Shown: one piece after another, positions 26,809-35,866 of the stretch | Layout: each line of letters starts with the position of its first letter | Position numbering within the stretch: the first letter of the stretch is position 1 | Assembly: GCF_006438825.1 (NCBI RefSeq) | Contig: NZ_RCZP01000007.1 | Location: forward strand, 141,066 to 205,065 | Direction of reading: 5' to 3' | DNA from: Muricoccus nepalensis | Lineage (GTDB): Bacteria; Pseudomonadota; Alphaproteobacteria; Acetobacterales; Acetobacteraceae | DNA length: 64,000 bases | The notes under the pieces: generated by a model | Databases searched by the model: none | What the model saw: the letters and a program-made list of their open reading frames with translations, nothing else | Told to the model about the DNA's origin: nothing | Position numbers and translations under genes: made by a program

Positions 26809-27612
26809 TCAGTCGCTGAAGTACAGGCGGAGTGGCGTCTCGCCGGCGATTTGCTGGCGCACCCGCTCGTCCTGCACCCAGTCGGCCAGCGTGGCGACCG
26901 CATCGGCGTAGGTCACGCGGTCCTCGAAGGCGGCAAAGGGCCAGTCGCTTCCCCAGACAAGGCGCTCGCCCCCGGCCACGCGGAGCAGGGCCGCCGCGTA
27001 GTCGCGTGCCGCCTGCGCGGACGGCATGCGGTAGCCCGCGGAGATCTTCACCCATGTGTTGCCCCGCTCCACGGCGGCCAGCATGGCCTTGAAGCCGGGC
27101 GCGTTCACCCCTTGGCCAGGGTCAGGTCGACCGAAATGGTCGATCACGAGCTTCACGCCCGCCGCTTCCGTCCCCTCGATCACCGCCGGCAGGTCATGGC
27201 TCTCGGCGAGGACGTGCACGTGCCAGTTCAGGTCACGCACCCGGCGCAACAGCCGCTGGTACTCGGGCGACTTCAGGTCGGGCGGGCTTGCGACATGCCG
27301 GTAGAAGATCCGGACGCCGACGATGCCGTCCTCCTTCATCCTCTCCATGCGATAGAAATCCGCGTCGGGCGACAGGATGACGGTGCCTCGCAGGCGCTTG
27401 TGCCGACGCGTCGCCCGGATCGTGTAGTCGTTGTATTCCCCGTACATGCTCGCCGCCGCGATGACGCCGAACGTGACCCCGTGCTTGTCCATGACCTCGA
27501 GGAACCCCTCCGGCGTCGCGTCGAAGGGTGGCTGATGCCAGGCGCTGGCCACGCGCGGCATGTCGGTGGTGTAGAGATGGAAGTGGCAGTCGATGATCGG
27601 GTGTGTGGTCAT
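26809..27612 (-). CDS. Amidohydrolase-family protein (LigI/COG3618-like)
   Basis: 267 aa from ATG 27612. IIDCHFHLYTTDMPRV keeps the intact HxH (unlike its convergent neighbour). Further family marks are ARHVASPPDL-type loop, KLVIDHFGRPDPGQG and LVWGSDWPFAAFEDR with the catalytic Asp. It is convergent with the preceding amidohydrolase, 48 bases apart. The two are paralogues, probably acting on related lactones or cyclic acids. No clear regulator is adjacent. Confidence 0.87.
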   Translation of the reverse strand: MTTHPIIDCHFHLYTTDMPRVASAWHQPPFDATPEGFLEVMDKHGVTFGVIAAASMYGEYNDYTIRATRRHKRLRGTVILSPDADFYRMERMKEDGIVGVRIFYRHVASPPDLKSPEYQRLLRRVRDLNWHVHVLAESHDLPAVIEGTEAAGVKLVIDHFGRPDPGQGVNAPGFKAMLAAVERGNTWVKISAGYRMPSAQAARDYAAALLRVAGGERLVWGSDWPFAAFEDRVTYADAVATLADWVQDERVRQQIAGETPLRLYFSD

Positions 27613-27760
27613 GCGCGTCGGGCGTTGCCCCTCCCAGCGGGTGCCGGCGTCGCGGGCCGCGTGCAACCTGGGGTTCGTTCAGTCAGGCCGGTGAGCATCA
27701 AGGCGATCTCGATGGCGAACACCCCGTCCTGCCGGACGGCCGGAAGCCCTGCCTCGCGCA

Positions 27761-28984
27761 TCAGTCGACAAGGGCCTGATAGGTCAGCACGCGCAGCTCC
27801 CGCCGGATGGGGTAGGTGGAGGAAGGCATGAGTTGCGTGAGCAGGATAACGGCCATCTCCTCCGCCGGGTCGATCCAGAACGCGGTGCTCGCGGCGCCAC
27901 CCCAGGCATACTCGCCGGGCGTGCCGAGCACCTGGGCCCGGGCGGGATCGAGCATGACGGAGAAACCGAGGCCGAAGCCGATGCCCTCGTAGCTGGACTC
28001 GCTGAAGCGCGGCTGCCCCATGGCGGCCATGTCTCCGCCCAGGTGGTTGGCCGTCATCAGCTCGACGGTCTTGCGGCCCAGCAGGCGCACGCCGTCCAAC
28101 TCGCCCTTGTTCAGCATCATCTGGCAGAAGCGAAGGTAATCCCCGGCCGTGGAGCACAGGCCGCCGCCGCCGGAGCAGATGGCGCGCGGCGCGGCAAAGC
28201 GGCTGCTGGCGGGGTCGTCGATCAGCGTCAGCGCGCCATCAGGGCCGCGGCCGTAATTGGCGGCGAAGCGGGCCACCTTCTCGGCCGGCACGTGGAAGCC
28301 GGTGTCCACCATACCGAGCGGGCCGATGACCCGCTCCTGCAGGAAGTCGCCGAAGGGCTGGCCGGCGATCACCGCGACGAGATGGCCGAGCACGTCGGTG
28401 GCGATGCTGTAGTTCCAGGCGGTGCCGGGCTGCGCCAGCAAGGGCAGGCGCGCGGCACGTTCCACGACCTCGGCGAGCGTGGCATCGGAGGTCTGGAAGT
28501 CCACGCCCTCGGAGCGGTACAGCCCATCGACCAGGGTCGATTCCATGAAGCCGTAGGTCAGGCCGGAGGTGTGGGTCAGCAGGTCACGGAAGGTGATGTC
28601 GCGCACCGCGGGCACGGTCTCGACCTTGCCGCGGGTGCCGCCGGTGAGGACGCGCTGGTTGGCGAAGCACGGCAGGAAGCGGGTGATCGGGTCATCGAGC
28701 TGGAAACGACCCTCCTCGTAGAGCATCATGATGGCGACGCTCGTGAGGGGCTTGGTCATCGAGTAGATGCGGACGATCGTGCTCTCCGCCATCGCCGTGC
28801 CGCGCTCCCGGTCGGCGAGGCCGGTGCAGCGGCGGTAAGCGACGCAGCCACGCCGCGCGACCGTCACGCTCAACCCGGCGAGCTTGCCGTCGCCGACGAG
28901 CCGATCCATCCAGCCATCGATGCGGGCAAGGCGCTCCGCGGAAAGGCCGGCCGCCACGGCTTCGGCTCGCACGGTCACGTCCAT
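27761..28984 (-). CDS. Serine hydrolase, class C beta-lactamase/esterase EstB family
   Basis: 407 aa from ATG 28984; the frame is open further upstream but the N-terminus there has no family character. The nucleophile motif is SMTK in RIYSMTKPLTSVAIMMLYEE. The second motif is the Tyr in WNYSIATDVLGHL. No signal peptide is seen, which favours an esterase, transesterase or peptidase role over a periplasmic beta-lactamase. It is followed downstream on the same strand by the amidohydrolase. Confidence 0.9.
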   Translation of the reverse strand: MDVTVRAEAVAAGLSAERLARIDGWMDRLVGDGKLAGLSVTVARRGCVAYRRCTGLADRERGTAMAESTIVRIYSMTKPLTSVAIMMLYEEGRFQLDDPITRFLPCFANQRVLTGGTRGKVETVPAVRDITFRDLLTHTSGLTYGFMESTLVDGLYRSEGVDFQTSDATLAEVVERAARLPLLAQPGTAWNYSIATDVLGHLVAVIAGQPFGDFLQERVIGPLGMVDTGFHVPAEKVARFAANYGRGPDGALTLIDDPASSRFAAPRAICSGGGGLCSTAGDYLRFCQMMLNKGELDGVRLLGRKTVELMTANHLGGDMAAMGQPRFSESSYEGIGFGLGFSVMLDPARAQVLGTPGEYAWGGAASTAFWIDPAEEMAVILLTQLMPSSTYPIRRELRVLTYQALVD

Positions 28985-29379
28985 CAAGAATGCCCCCACT
29001 GCCCCGACCGGAGCATTCTGCGACCATCCCAAGCATCCTGACAAATCCCGACCCAGGAAGGCTGGTCTGGAACGCACAGCCCCGGGGGTGTGCACCACCC
29101 CGCAACGGCCCTTGGTCGGTGGCGAACAGGAAGCGGCGACACGGACGTTCACGGGAACACGGGAACGGCCAGGAAAGCATCCAAGGCGCCGTCAGGATCG
29201 GCTGCCGCCCGCGGCTCTCGCCTCACCGGATCCCGCCAAGTGTCTCAACGACCGCGGGCGGTACAAAGCGTCAGGACACCCTTGCGGCGAACCGTGGCAA
29301 AGGTGGTTGCCAGGAGGCACGCCCGGCAGGACGATCCGCCACCGGCGGCGCTGCCGGCGGGATCATGGAAGGGCTTCTG
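28985..29379. other. Divergent intergenic region, 395 bases
   Basis: Separates the serine hydrolase from the DppA-like gene and must carry both promoters. It has a GC-rich near-palindrome around 29080-29102 (GGGGTG and CACCACCCC) and short CGGGAAC repeats near 29150-29170. No gene or recognisable operator was found. Confidence 0.4.
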
Positions 29380-30915
29380 ATGCGAACACCCCCAAGGCTC
29401 TTCCGGCCCTTCCTGCTTGCCGCTGCTCTGGCTTCCGGCGCGGTGGCCCCCTTCACCCCGGCGCAGGGCGCAATGGTGCTGAACGTCGGCCTGGCCGGCG
29501 ATCCAGGCCCTCTCGATCCCGCGCAGAGCGGCAACTTCATCGACCGCAACGTCTTTGCCGCGATCTGCGACAAGCTCATCGATACCGACGCCGACATGAA
29601 CTACGTGCCGCAGCTCGCGACGCGCTGGGAATGGTCGGACGACCAGCGCGTCCTGACCCTCCACCTACGGGAGGGCGTGCGGTTCCAGGACGGCACGGCC
29701 TTCGACGCCGAGGCCGCGAAGGTCAACCTGGACCGTTACAGGACCCTCCCGCGCAGCCTTCGCCGGGCCGAGCTGGCGGCCCTCGAGGCGGTGGAGGTGA
29801 CGGGGCCCTTCACGCTGCGCCTCCGCCTCCAGGCGCCCTCCGCGCCCCTGCTGGCCGCCCTCGCGGACCGCTCGGGCATGATGCTCTCGCCGGCCGCGAT
29901 CCAGCAGCGCGGCGAGGCGATTGGCCAGCGCCCCGTCTGCGCCGGGCCCTTCTCCTTCACCGAGCGCGTGGCGCAGGACCGGATCGTGGTGGACCGGTTT
30001 GACGGCTACTGGAACGCCGCCGCCATCTCGATCGACCGGATCGTGTACCGGCCCATCACCGACAGCACGGTGCGGCTGCTCAACCTGCGGTCCGGGAGCT
30101 TGCAGATCGTCGACCAGGTCGCGCCGACGGATGTGGCGGAGGTGCAGTCGAACCGCCGCCTCCGGCTCGCCCGGCATGTCGCGGCCGCCTACCGCACCCT
30201 GCAGTTCAACGTCGCGCACGGCCCGCGCGCGGAAACGCCGCTGGGCCGCGATCCGCGCGTGCGGCAGGCCTTCGAGAAGGCGATCGACCGGGAGGCCATC
30301 AACCAGGTCGTGTTCAACGGGCTGTTCGTGGCCAGCAACCAGACCGAGGCGCCCGGCAGCCGCTACTGGAACCCCGATCATCCCGTGGGCGGCGCGGACC
30401 TCGCGGCAGCCCGGGCCCTGCTGCGCCAGGCAGGGATCACGCGCGTTCCCTTCACGCTGCAACTGGCGAACACGCCGGTGGACGGGCAGATTGGCGAGGT
30501 CATCCAGTCGATGGCGCGGGACGCCGGCTTCGACGTTCGGCTGGAGCAGGTGGAATCCAACGCCGGAACCCAGAAGAACCAGGCCGGCGACTTCGACGCC
30601 GCTCTGCTGACCTGGAGCGGGCGGTCCGATCCGGACGCCAACCTCTCCATCTGGTTCGCCTGCAACGGGCCCTTCAACTTCGGCCGGTACTGCAACCCGC
30701 GGATGGAGGCGCTGCTGGGCGAGGCGCGCGGGCTGGCCGATCCGGCCCGGCGCGCCCCGCTGTACCGGCAGGTGGTGGACCTCTACCGCGGCGATGCGCC
30801 GCACGTGATCCTGTACCACTACACATGGCTCTGGGGGCTGAGCGAGCGGGTGGAGGGCTTCGTGCCCAACGCGGACGGGCTGATCCGCGTGCAGGGCCTG
30901 CGCCTCCGGCCCTGA
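29380..30915 (+). CDS. ABC transporter substrate-binding protein, dipeptide/oligopeptide (DppA/SBP_bac_5) family
   Basis: 511 aa from ATG 29380, with GGAAGGG five bases upstream. Signal peptide to about residue 32 (FLLAAALASGAVAPFTPAQG). Mature start MVLNVGLAGDPGPLDPAQ and RWEWSDDQRVLTLHLREGVRFQDG are standard for the family; DPRVRQAFEKAIDREAINQV and the C-terminal HVILYHYTWLWGL confirm it. No permease or ATPase is adjacent; the dipeptide-type membrane genes lie at 42.8-46.8 kb. Confidence 0.92.
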   Translation: MRTPPRLFRPFLLAAALASGAVAPFTPAQGAMVLNVGLAGDPGPLDPAQSGNFIDRNVFAAICDKLIDTDADMNYVPQLATRWEWSDDQRVLTLHLREGVRFQDGTAFDAEAAKVNLDRYRTLPRSLRRAELAALEAVEVTGPFTLRLRLQAPSAPLLAALADRSGMMLSPAAIQQRGEAIGQRPVCAGPFSFTERVAQDRIVVDRFDGYWNAAAISIDRIVYRPITDSTVRLLNLRSGSLQIVDQVAPTDVAEVQSNRRLRLARHVAAAYRTLQFNVAHGPRAETPLGRDPRVRQAFEKAIDREAINQVVFNGLFVASNQTEAPGSRYWNPDHPVGGADLAAARALLRQAGITRVPFTLQLANTPVDGQIGEVIQSMARDAGFDVRLEQVESNAGTQKNQAGDFDAALLTWSGRSDPDANLSIWFACNGPFNFGRYCNPRMEALLGEARGLADPARRAPLYRQVVDLYRGDAPHVILYHYTWLWGLSERVEGFVPNADGLIRVQGLRLRP

Positions 30916-31231
30916 CGCCCGCGGCGCCCTCCGGGGCATCCTGGCCGGATCGAGAGGAAGGGCCGCGGCGTCGACAGGTGGCCGGGCCTGTCTCTTCCGG
31001 TCAGCGGTGACACGGTCCGGCCAGGCGTTGGGCAACGCCCCAGCCGTGCCCCGGCTCGGCGCTGCCGTCATGCGCCTCGTCGCACCGTGCCCGTGCGAGG
31101 CCTGCCGGCTACTGAAGGAGCGCTGCGATGTTGGTGGCCGTCCTGCCAGGCCTGTGGCCAAGGGCCTCGGAGGCCCTCTCCCCGGCAAGGCGGAGGGCCG
31201 TGGACGTGTCGACGCCACGGGGCAGGCCGGG
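30916..31231. other. Convergent intergenic region, 316 bases
   Basis: Lies between the DppA-like gene and the DMT transporter. It contains two hairpins (listed separately) and no supported gene. Confidence 0.5.
31162..31220. terminator. Two hairpins between convergent genes
   Basis: GGGCCT-CGG-AGGCCC (31162-31176) is a perfect 6-bp stem with a 3-base loop. CCGTGG (31198-31203) and CCACGG (31215-31220) form a second stem 12 bases beyond the minus-strand DMT stop. No T-run follows either, so termination is only likely. Confidence 0.35.
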
Positions 31232-32134
31232 CTAGGGCCGTCCCGCGGGCTTGAGCACCTGCGCCAGCACCCCGCCGCCGATGACAAGGAGGGCCCCCAG
31301 CAGGCTCCCAAGCGTCGGCGTGGCGTGCAGGAGGAGGGCGTCGAGCGCCATGGCCCAGAGCAGCCCCGAGAACTGCCAAGGCGCCAGGCGCGACGCCTCG
31401 CCCCGGTGCAGGGCCGCCGCGATGCTCGCCAGCGCGGCCGTCTGGACGCCGGTCACCACCAAGACCAGCCCGGCCGAAACGAGGCCGACGGCGTGCCAAT
31501 CGGCCGCGACCGGCACGGCCAGCAGGACGACCCCGACGAGGGCGACCTGCACGATCGTGTCGAGCGTGGTGGCCTCCTCGCGCAGGCGCCGGATGAGGAT
31601 CTGGTAGACGGCGTAGGTGAGCGCGCCCGCGAAGGCCGCCGCGATGCCGGGCAGGCTTGCCTCCCCGCCCGGCTTCACGATCAGCAGCATGCCGACGAAG
31701 CCGACCAGGGTCCCGAACCACCGGCCGAGCGAGACCCTCTCGCGCAGGAAGAGGCCGCCGAGCAGGGCGAGCAGCAGCGGCGCGGTGAAGCCGAGGGCCG
31801 ACGCGGCGGTGACGGACAGGAGGGTGTAGGCGAGCACCGCCAGCACGTTCGAGACAACGAGGGTCGCCGCCGCCGCCCTCTGCTCCCACGCCTTCTCCGG
31901 CCGCAGCAGGCGGCGCCACGTCATCCGGTTCCCCGGCCAGGCGGTCGCGGAGAGACTGACCACGAGGATCACGACGCAGCGCAGGAAGGTGACCTGCAAG
32001 GGGGTCAGGCCATGATCCGTGACCAGGCTCTTGGAGAGCGCGTAGCCGAGGACGTAGAGCAGCCCCGAAAGAATCGTGAGCCCGATGGCCGCCGACGTCA
32101 TCGAGCCCGGCGGGGCTTCCGGGGCGTCCTTCAC
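31232..32134 (-). CDS. DMT-family transporter (EamA domains)
   Basis: 300 aa with two EamA repeats and about ten membrane segments. The first segment is IGLTILSGLLYVLGYALSKS; the conserved short EamA features LRCVVILVVS and LGFTAPLLLALLGGLFLRER follow. The second half repeats the fold and ends LLGALLVIGGGVLAQVLKP. These proteins export metabolites or amino acids. ATG 32101 is an alternative start. Transcribed away from the aminotransferase upstream on the same strand (61 bases). Confidence 0.9.
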   Translation of the reverse strand: MKDAPEAPPGSMTSAAIGLTILSGLLYVLGYALSKSLVTDHGLTPLQVTFLRCVVILVVSLSATAWPGNRMTWRRLLRPEKAWEQRAAAATLVVSNVLAVLAYTLLSVTAASALGFTAPLLLALLGGLFLRERVSLGRWFGTLVGFVGMLLIVKPGGEASLPGIAAAFAGALTYAVYQILIRRLREEATTLDTIVQVALVGVVLLAVPVAADWHAVGLVSAGLVLVVTGVQTAALASIAAALHRGEASRLAPWQFSGLLWAMALDALLLHATPTLGSLLGALLVIGGGVLAQVLKPAGRP

Positions 32135-32195
32135 GTCCGAACCGCCCTCGAGCGTCGGAGCCGACCCGGCGCCCCTCCCCCGCGCACCGCCACGC

Positions 32196-33335
32196 CTAGG
32201 CCCGCGCCACGCTGAGTTCCCCGGCCAGCGCGCGGCCGAGCGCGTCGCGGAAGCGGTCCGGCTCCTCCTCGCGGCACCAAACGTGAGGGCTGACGCGCAG
32301 CACGCCGAGGCGATCGCTGCAATGGACGCCCTCGGCGGCCAGCGCGGCGAGGAGGCCGGGCGGCATCCCCCCAGGGATGCGGACGCCCAGGATGTGCGGC
32401 GCGCGCCGGTCGGGCGGCAGGACCTCCAGCCCCAGCGACGCCGCGTGCCGGGCTAGGCGGTCGGTCACGCAGCGCAGGCGCCCGGCCACGGCCTCGACGC
32501 CCCAGCCGAGCACCAGCTCCATCCCGGCCAGGGCCATGGGCAGCAGGATGGGGTCGTTTCGCTCGCCCTTGTCGTAGCGTCGGGCGCCGGGAGCGGGGAT
32601 GCCGCCAAGACGGTTGGCGTTGTTCTCGTCGAGCGGCAGCCCGTCGTGCCGGTGCGGCGCGGCGTAGAGGAAGCCGAGGCTGTAGGGCCCGAGCAGCCAC
32701 TTGTAGGTGGGGAAGGCTAGGAAGTCCGGTTGCAGCGCCGCGACGTCGATCGGGATCACGCCGACGGCCTGGGTGGCGTCGACCACGACCGCCGCGCCCG
32801 TGTCCCGGAGCACCGGCAGGAGCCGCTCGAGCGACACCAGCGCGCCGTCGCTCCAGTGCAGCGGCGTCAGCGCCGCCACCGCGATCGGCGGGGCCCCGGG
32901 GCGGGTGATCGCCGTCAGCAGCGCCGCGGTCCAGTCGCCGGCGGCCGGCCGGGGCACGATGTCGAGCACCAGGCCGCGCTCGGCTGCCAGGCGGTCCCAG
33001 ACGAGCGACTGCGACGGGAACTCGTGCTCCATGCGCAGAACCCGGTGCCCGACCGGCAGCGGGAGGTTGCGGGCGGCGGTGGCAATGCCCTGGCTGACCG
33101 AGCCCAGGATCGCGACGTCGCCCGGGGCGGCGCCGATCAGCCGGGCGGCCGCGGCGCGGGCGCGCTCCGCCACGGCGTCGGTGCGGGCGTCCGCGTGATT
33201 CCAGGGCTGACTCTTGGTCAGGACGCCCTGCTCACCGGCCGCGCGCACCGAACGGGGCGAGGCCGAGTAGGCCGCGCCGTCGAGGTAGCAGACCTCGGGC
33301 GGGATCTCGAACAAGGCGTGCTGGCTGGGGAGCAT
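32196..33335 (-). CDS. Class V aminotransferase (PLP-dependent, cysteine desulfurase-like fold)
   Basis: 379 aa. VVVDATQAVGVIPIDV gives the PLP-ring Asp and the downstream Gln; AFPTYKWLLGPYSLGFLY carries the PLP Lys. The N-terminus YLDGAAYSASPRSVRAAGEQ resembles other class V members. The C-terminal small domain has LGVRIPGGMPPG and SPHVWCREEEPDRF. Acts on an unknown amino acid. Downstream on the same strand is the DMT transporter, possibly an exporter for its product. Confidence 0.88.
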   Translation of the reverse strand: MLPSQHALFEIPPEVCYLDGAAYSASPRSVRAAGEQGVLTKSQPWNHADARTDAVAERARAAAARLIGAAPGDVAILGSVSQGIATAARNLPLPVGHRVLRMEHEFPSQSLVWDRLAAERGLVLDIVPRPAAGDWTAALLTAITRPGAPPIAVAALTPLHWSDGALVSLERLLPVLRDTGAAVVVDATQAVGVIPIDVAALQPDFLAFPTYKWLLGPYSLGFLYAAPHRHDGLPLDENNANRLGGIPAPGARRYDKGERNDPILLPMALAGMELVLGWGVEAVAGRLRCVTDRLARHAASLGLEVLPPDRRAPHILGVRIPGGMPPGLLAALAAEGVHCSDRLGVLRVSPHVWCREEEPDRFRDALGRALAGELSVARA

Positions 33336-33558
33336 GGGCGGGGGTCTCCGTCGCGTCGGAGCCCAGTCTCGCGCCGGGTCCCCTCCCTGGCCAGGGCAGG
33401 GGCGGCGGCAAAGGGCCCTAACCCCCCTTGGGTGGGCCTACGACCCGATGCGGCGGAGAGCAGACGCCGGCAGCGCCTCTATGTAGGCTTCCGCCGAAGG
33501 AAGAGCCGGACACCAAGGCCTTCACGCGCGACACCCCCCCATGCGAGCAGGACCATCC

Positions 33559-34104
33559 ATGATCGAGACCCTCCCCCCGGCGCACGACCGGCGCGCCGCC
33601 TCCACCCCGCGGCCGGTGGCGCGGACCGTCCTCGTGGCCATCGGGCTCTTCTGGCTGATCGCCGCCGCACCGGCGGCGGCACAGGAACCCGTGGTGGGGA
33701 ACCCGAACCACGAGGCGATGCTGGCGAGCCCGGACCCTGTCCTCGCGCGCAACAAGCGCCTGGTCTACGACTTCTTTCGCGAGGTCTTCGAGGGCCTGCA
33801 CATGGACCGCGCCGAGCACTACCTCACCGAGCGCTACATCCAGCACAACCCCATGGTGCCAAGCGGCCGCGAGGGCTTCGTGAGCGTCTTCTCGCGTCGC
33901 GGGCAGCCAAGGCCGATCGCGGAGCGGGTGGCCGCCCCGATCGTCGACATCAGCGCCGAGCGCGACATCGTCATCATCTCCTTCGCCCGGGAGTTTCCGG
34001 ACCCGCAGGACGCCAGCCGCCGCTACACCACAACGTGGTTCGACATGTTCCGGATCCTGGACGGCAAGATCGACGAGCACTGGGACGCCGCGACACGACG
34101 CTGA
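33559..34104 (+). CDS. Exported SnoaL/NTF2-like protein
   Basis: 181 aa from ATG 33559 (GCAGGA upstream); ATG 33541 is also possible. A signal peptide or anchor ends near residue 43 (LFWLIAAAPAAA). The rest is a SnoaL-like fold: ARNKRLVYDFFREVFEG, YIQHNPMVPSGREGF, and a C-terminal WFDMFRILDGKIDEHWD. The HNP and DEHWD features are standard. Function of exported members is unknown. Confidence 0.85.
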   Translation: MIETLPPAHDRRAASTPRPVARTVLVAIGLFWLIAAAPAAAQEPVVGNPNHEAMLASPDPVLARNKRLVYDFFREVFEGLHMDRAEHYLTERYIQHNPMVPSGREGFVSVFSRRGQPRPIAERVAAPIVDISAERDIVIISFAREFPDPQDASRRYTTTWFDMFRILDGKIDEHWDAATRR

Positions 34105-34305
34105 ACCGCTTCAGCCGGCTGCACGCGGGCGGCCTTCCACACGCCGATCACCATCCGGTCCAAGGCACCCGCCCGTTCCGGAGGACCGCCGGACGGTCGG
34201 TAAACCGCCAAGGCCGCAGGGAAGCCGAGGGCGGAAGCATCCCGAGCTTCTGGTTCGGCCCGAGGCGCGTGCTGCGGTGGCCTGCCTGGCCGGGTGGTGG
34301 AATCT

Positions 34306-34611
34306 CTACCCCGCTCCCTGCGCCTTCCGCACTCCCTCCAGCACCGCCTCATGCGTCGCCAAGATCCGCCGCAGCGTGGGCTTCCCCTTGTCGCTCGCCT
34401 CGGCAATGCCCTCGTGCATCTCTTCGATCCCCGCCGTCATCTGCTCGGCCAGGCCGGATAGCCGCTCCTGCAGCTGCTCGCCGTCGTCCTTGAGTTCGGC
34501 CGTCCAGATTGCCAGAACGCGCGAGAGCTCGGTGGCAGCGCGGGCGGGTGGAACGCCCGCTTGCAGAAGCTTGATGAGAGGGGCCAGATCGGCCGTCGGG
34601 GAGCGGGACAT
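34306..34611 (-). CDS. Small helical hypothetical protein
   Basis: 101 aa, mostly predicted helix with heptad-like spacing: ELKDDGEQLQERLSGLAEQM and IEEMHEGIAEASDKGKPTLR. No signal peptide and no domain recognised. The codon use and composition look like a real protein, and the frame is open with a plausible start. Isolated between the SnoaL-like gene and a non-coding stretch. Function unknown. Confidence 0.55.
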   Translation of the reverse strand: MSRSPTADLAPLIKLLQAGVPPARAATELSRVLAIWTAELKDDGEQLQERLSGLAEQMTAGIEEMHEGIAEASDKGKPTLRRILATHEAVLEGVRKAQGAG

Positions 34612-35085
34612 GCGCGGGAAGGTAGGTGGGCGAACCCCGTGTGGCTAGGCGACAACGGGCTGCTTTATGCCGGGAGCGGTTGCCGGCTGTGGCAATCAGT
34701 GTTGCGCAAAGAACATCGCGTCCATGAAGCCGCTCGCGGATGCATCGCCTTGGCATGAGCCGGGACGCCCAAACGCTACGATATGACCTACGACAGCGCG
34801 AGTTTTCTCTGCTCAGGACGCACCCTCCGCGCATTGACGCCTGCACGTTCGAACACATGGCCAACCCACAGTTGCGTAACAAGGTCCTGTGCCTGCGGCC
34901 GTATGATCCTGGCTGTGGCGGTGGATCGGGGGCGTGTTCCGTGCCGCGTCAACTCCGGCAAGAGAGGCGCAACGCCTCACGGCAGTCCAACGCGCCCGCC
35001 CATCGCGTTGGAACAGGCAACGCGAAGGTTCGGCCACAAAGGTGAGGCGGCTCGACGTGCTGACCGAAAGCGGGCTCGGCTTCGT
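34612..35085. other. 474-base region without a supported gene
   Basis: Short frames exist on both strands but none has family character or a good start. Composition is less GC-rich than neighbouring genes. No RNA gene or repeat was recognised. Confidence 0.4.
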
Positions 35086-35262
35086 TCAGCGATCTCCCTG
35101 CTTGCGGCTGCTCTGCGTCGCCTTGCTCACCCCGCCTTGCTTGCCGCTATCGCTGCGGCCGCCGTCAGCCCGGCTGTCCTTGGCGTTCGGCTTGCCACCG
35201 GCGGAGTTCTTGCCGCCCTGGGGAGCACGGCCGGCTGGCGGAAGGGGAGGGAGATTGGCCAT
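35086..35262 (-). CDS. Small basic Lys/Gly/Ser-rich protein
   Basis: 58 aa from ATG 35262 with GAGGCACCTCC upstream. It begins MANLPPLPPAGRAPQGGKNS and continues low-complexity and basic, ending SSRKQGDR. No hydrophobic segment. It could be a disordered stress-related or DNA/RNA-associated protein. Its reality rests on the clean Shine-Dalgarno and the biased but protein-like composition. Confidence 0.5.
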   Translation of the reverse strand: MANLPPLPPAGRAPQGGKNSAGGKPNAKDSRADGGRSDSGKQGGVSKATQSSRKQGDR

Positions 35263-35866
35263 GGAGGTGCCTCGTGGATGTGGTGACAGGGACTAGCGTG
35301 GCGGGTCGAACAACATGGCATGACCACGCCCGTGGTGAGCACAGCTGAAGTTCTAAAGGCTAGCGCTTGGTCGCGGAGGGAGTTTGTTCACCCATGGAGC
35401 GGGAACACAAACTCTGGGCGACCCCTCGAAAAAAGATATTGTATTACAATAGATTAAGCCTTGTGTGCTAAATCGCCCAAACCCAATCTCCGGAAACAAC
35501 GGCCTCTCCGGAGAGAAAAGGGCGCTTGTTCCTAGCTCGAAGTGTCAAGCTATGCGCGAAAGATGGCCGCGGAGCACAAGGAACAGAGCGATCCCAATCT
35601 GGCCACCGAAAAACGGCCTCGTGAAAAGTTTGGAACAGCCAGAGCAAGCGGGCGCAGACATTCTCCCGGCAAAGAACCATCGGGGAGGCTTCTCTTCGAC
35701 CCGCGGGCCAGCAAGTCCTTGGGACCATCGGTAGCCCTGGTCACGTTGACCACGCGGGCGAGCGCCGGCAACCTGCAACGCGCTAGAGGGGACGCAAGCG
35801 CCGGCCAGAATGGCGAAAGCCCTACGGATGCGGGCGCCGGTGCAATCCGGCGCTTCGGGGGTGAGC
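35263..35866. other. 604-base AT-richer intergenic region
   Basis: Unusually AT-rich for this genome in 35390-35480. Contains the perfect palindrome listed below. No supported gene; presumably holds the promoter of the acyl-CoA dehydrogenase operon. Confidence 0.4.
35438..35450. promoter_or_regulatory. Perfect 13-bp palindrome ATTGTA-T-TACAAT
   Basis: A perfect inverted repeat with one central base, inside an AT-rich stretch, 417 bases upstream of the acyl-CoA dehydrogenase start. It looks like an operator or part of a promoter, but no regulator can be named. Confidence 0.35.

Noticed and set aside
34740..35045. A 101-codon and overlapping frames on both strands.
   Set aside because: No family character, poor starts, and frames conflict with each other; treated as non-coding.
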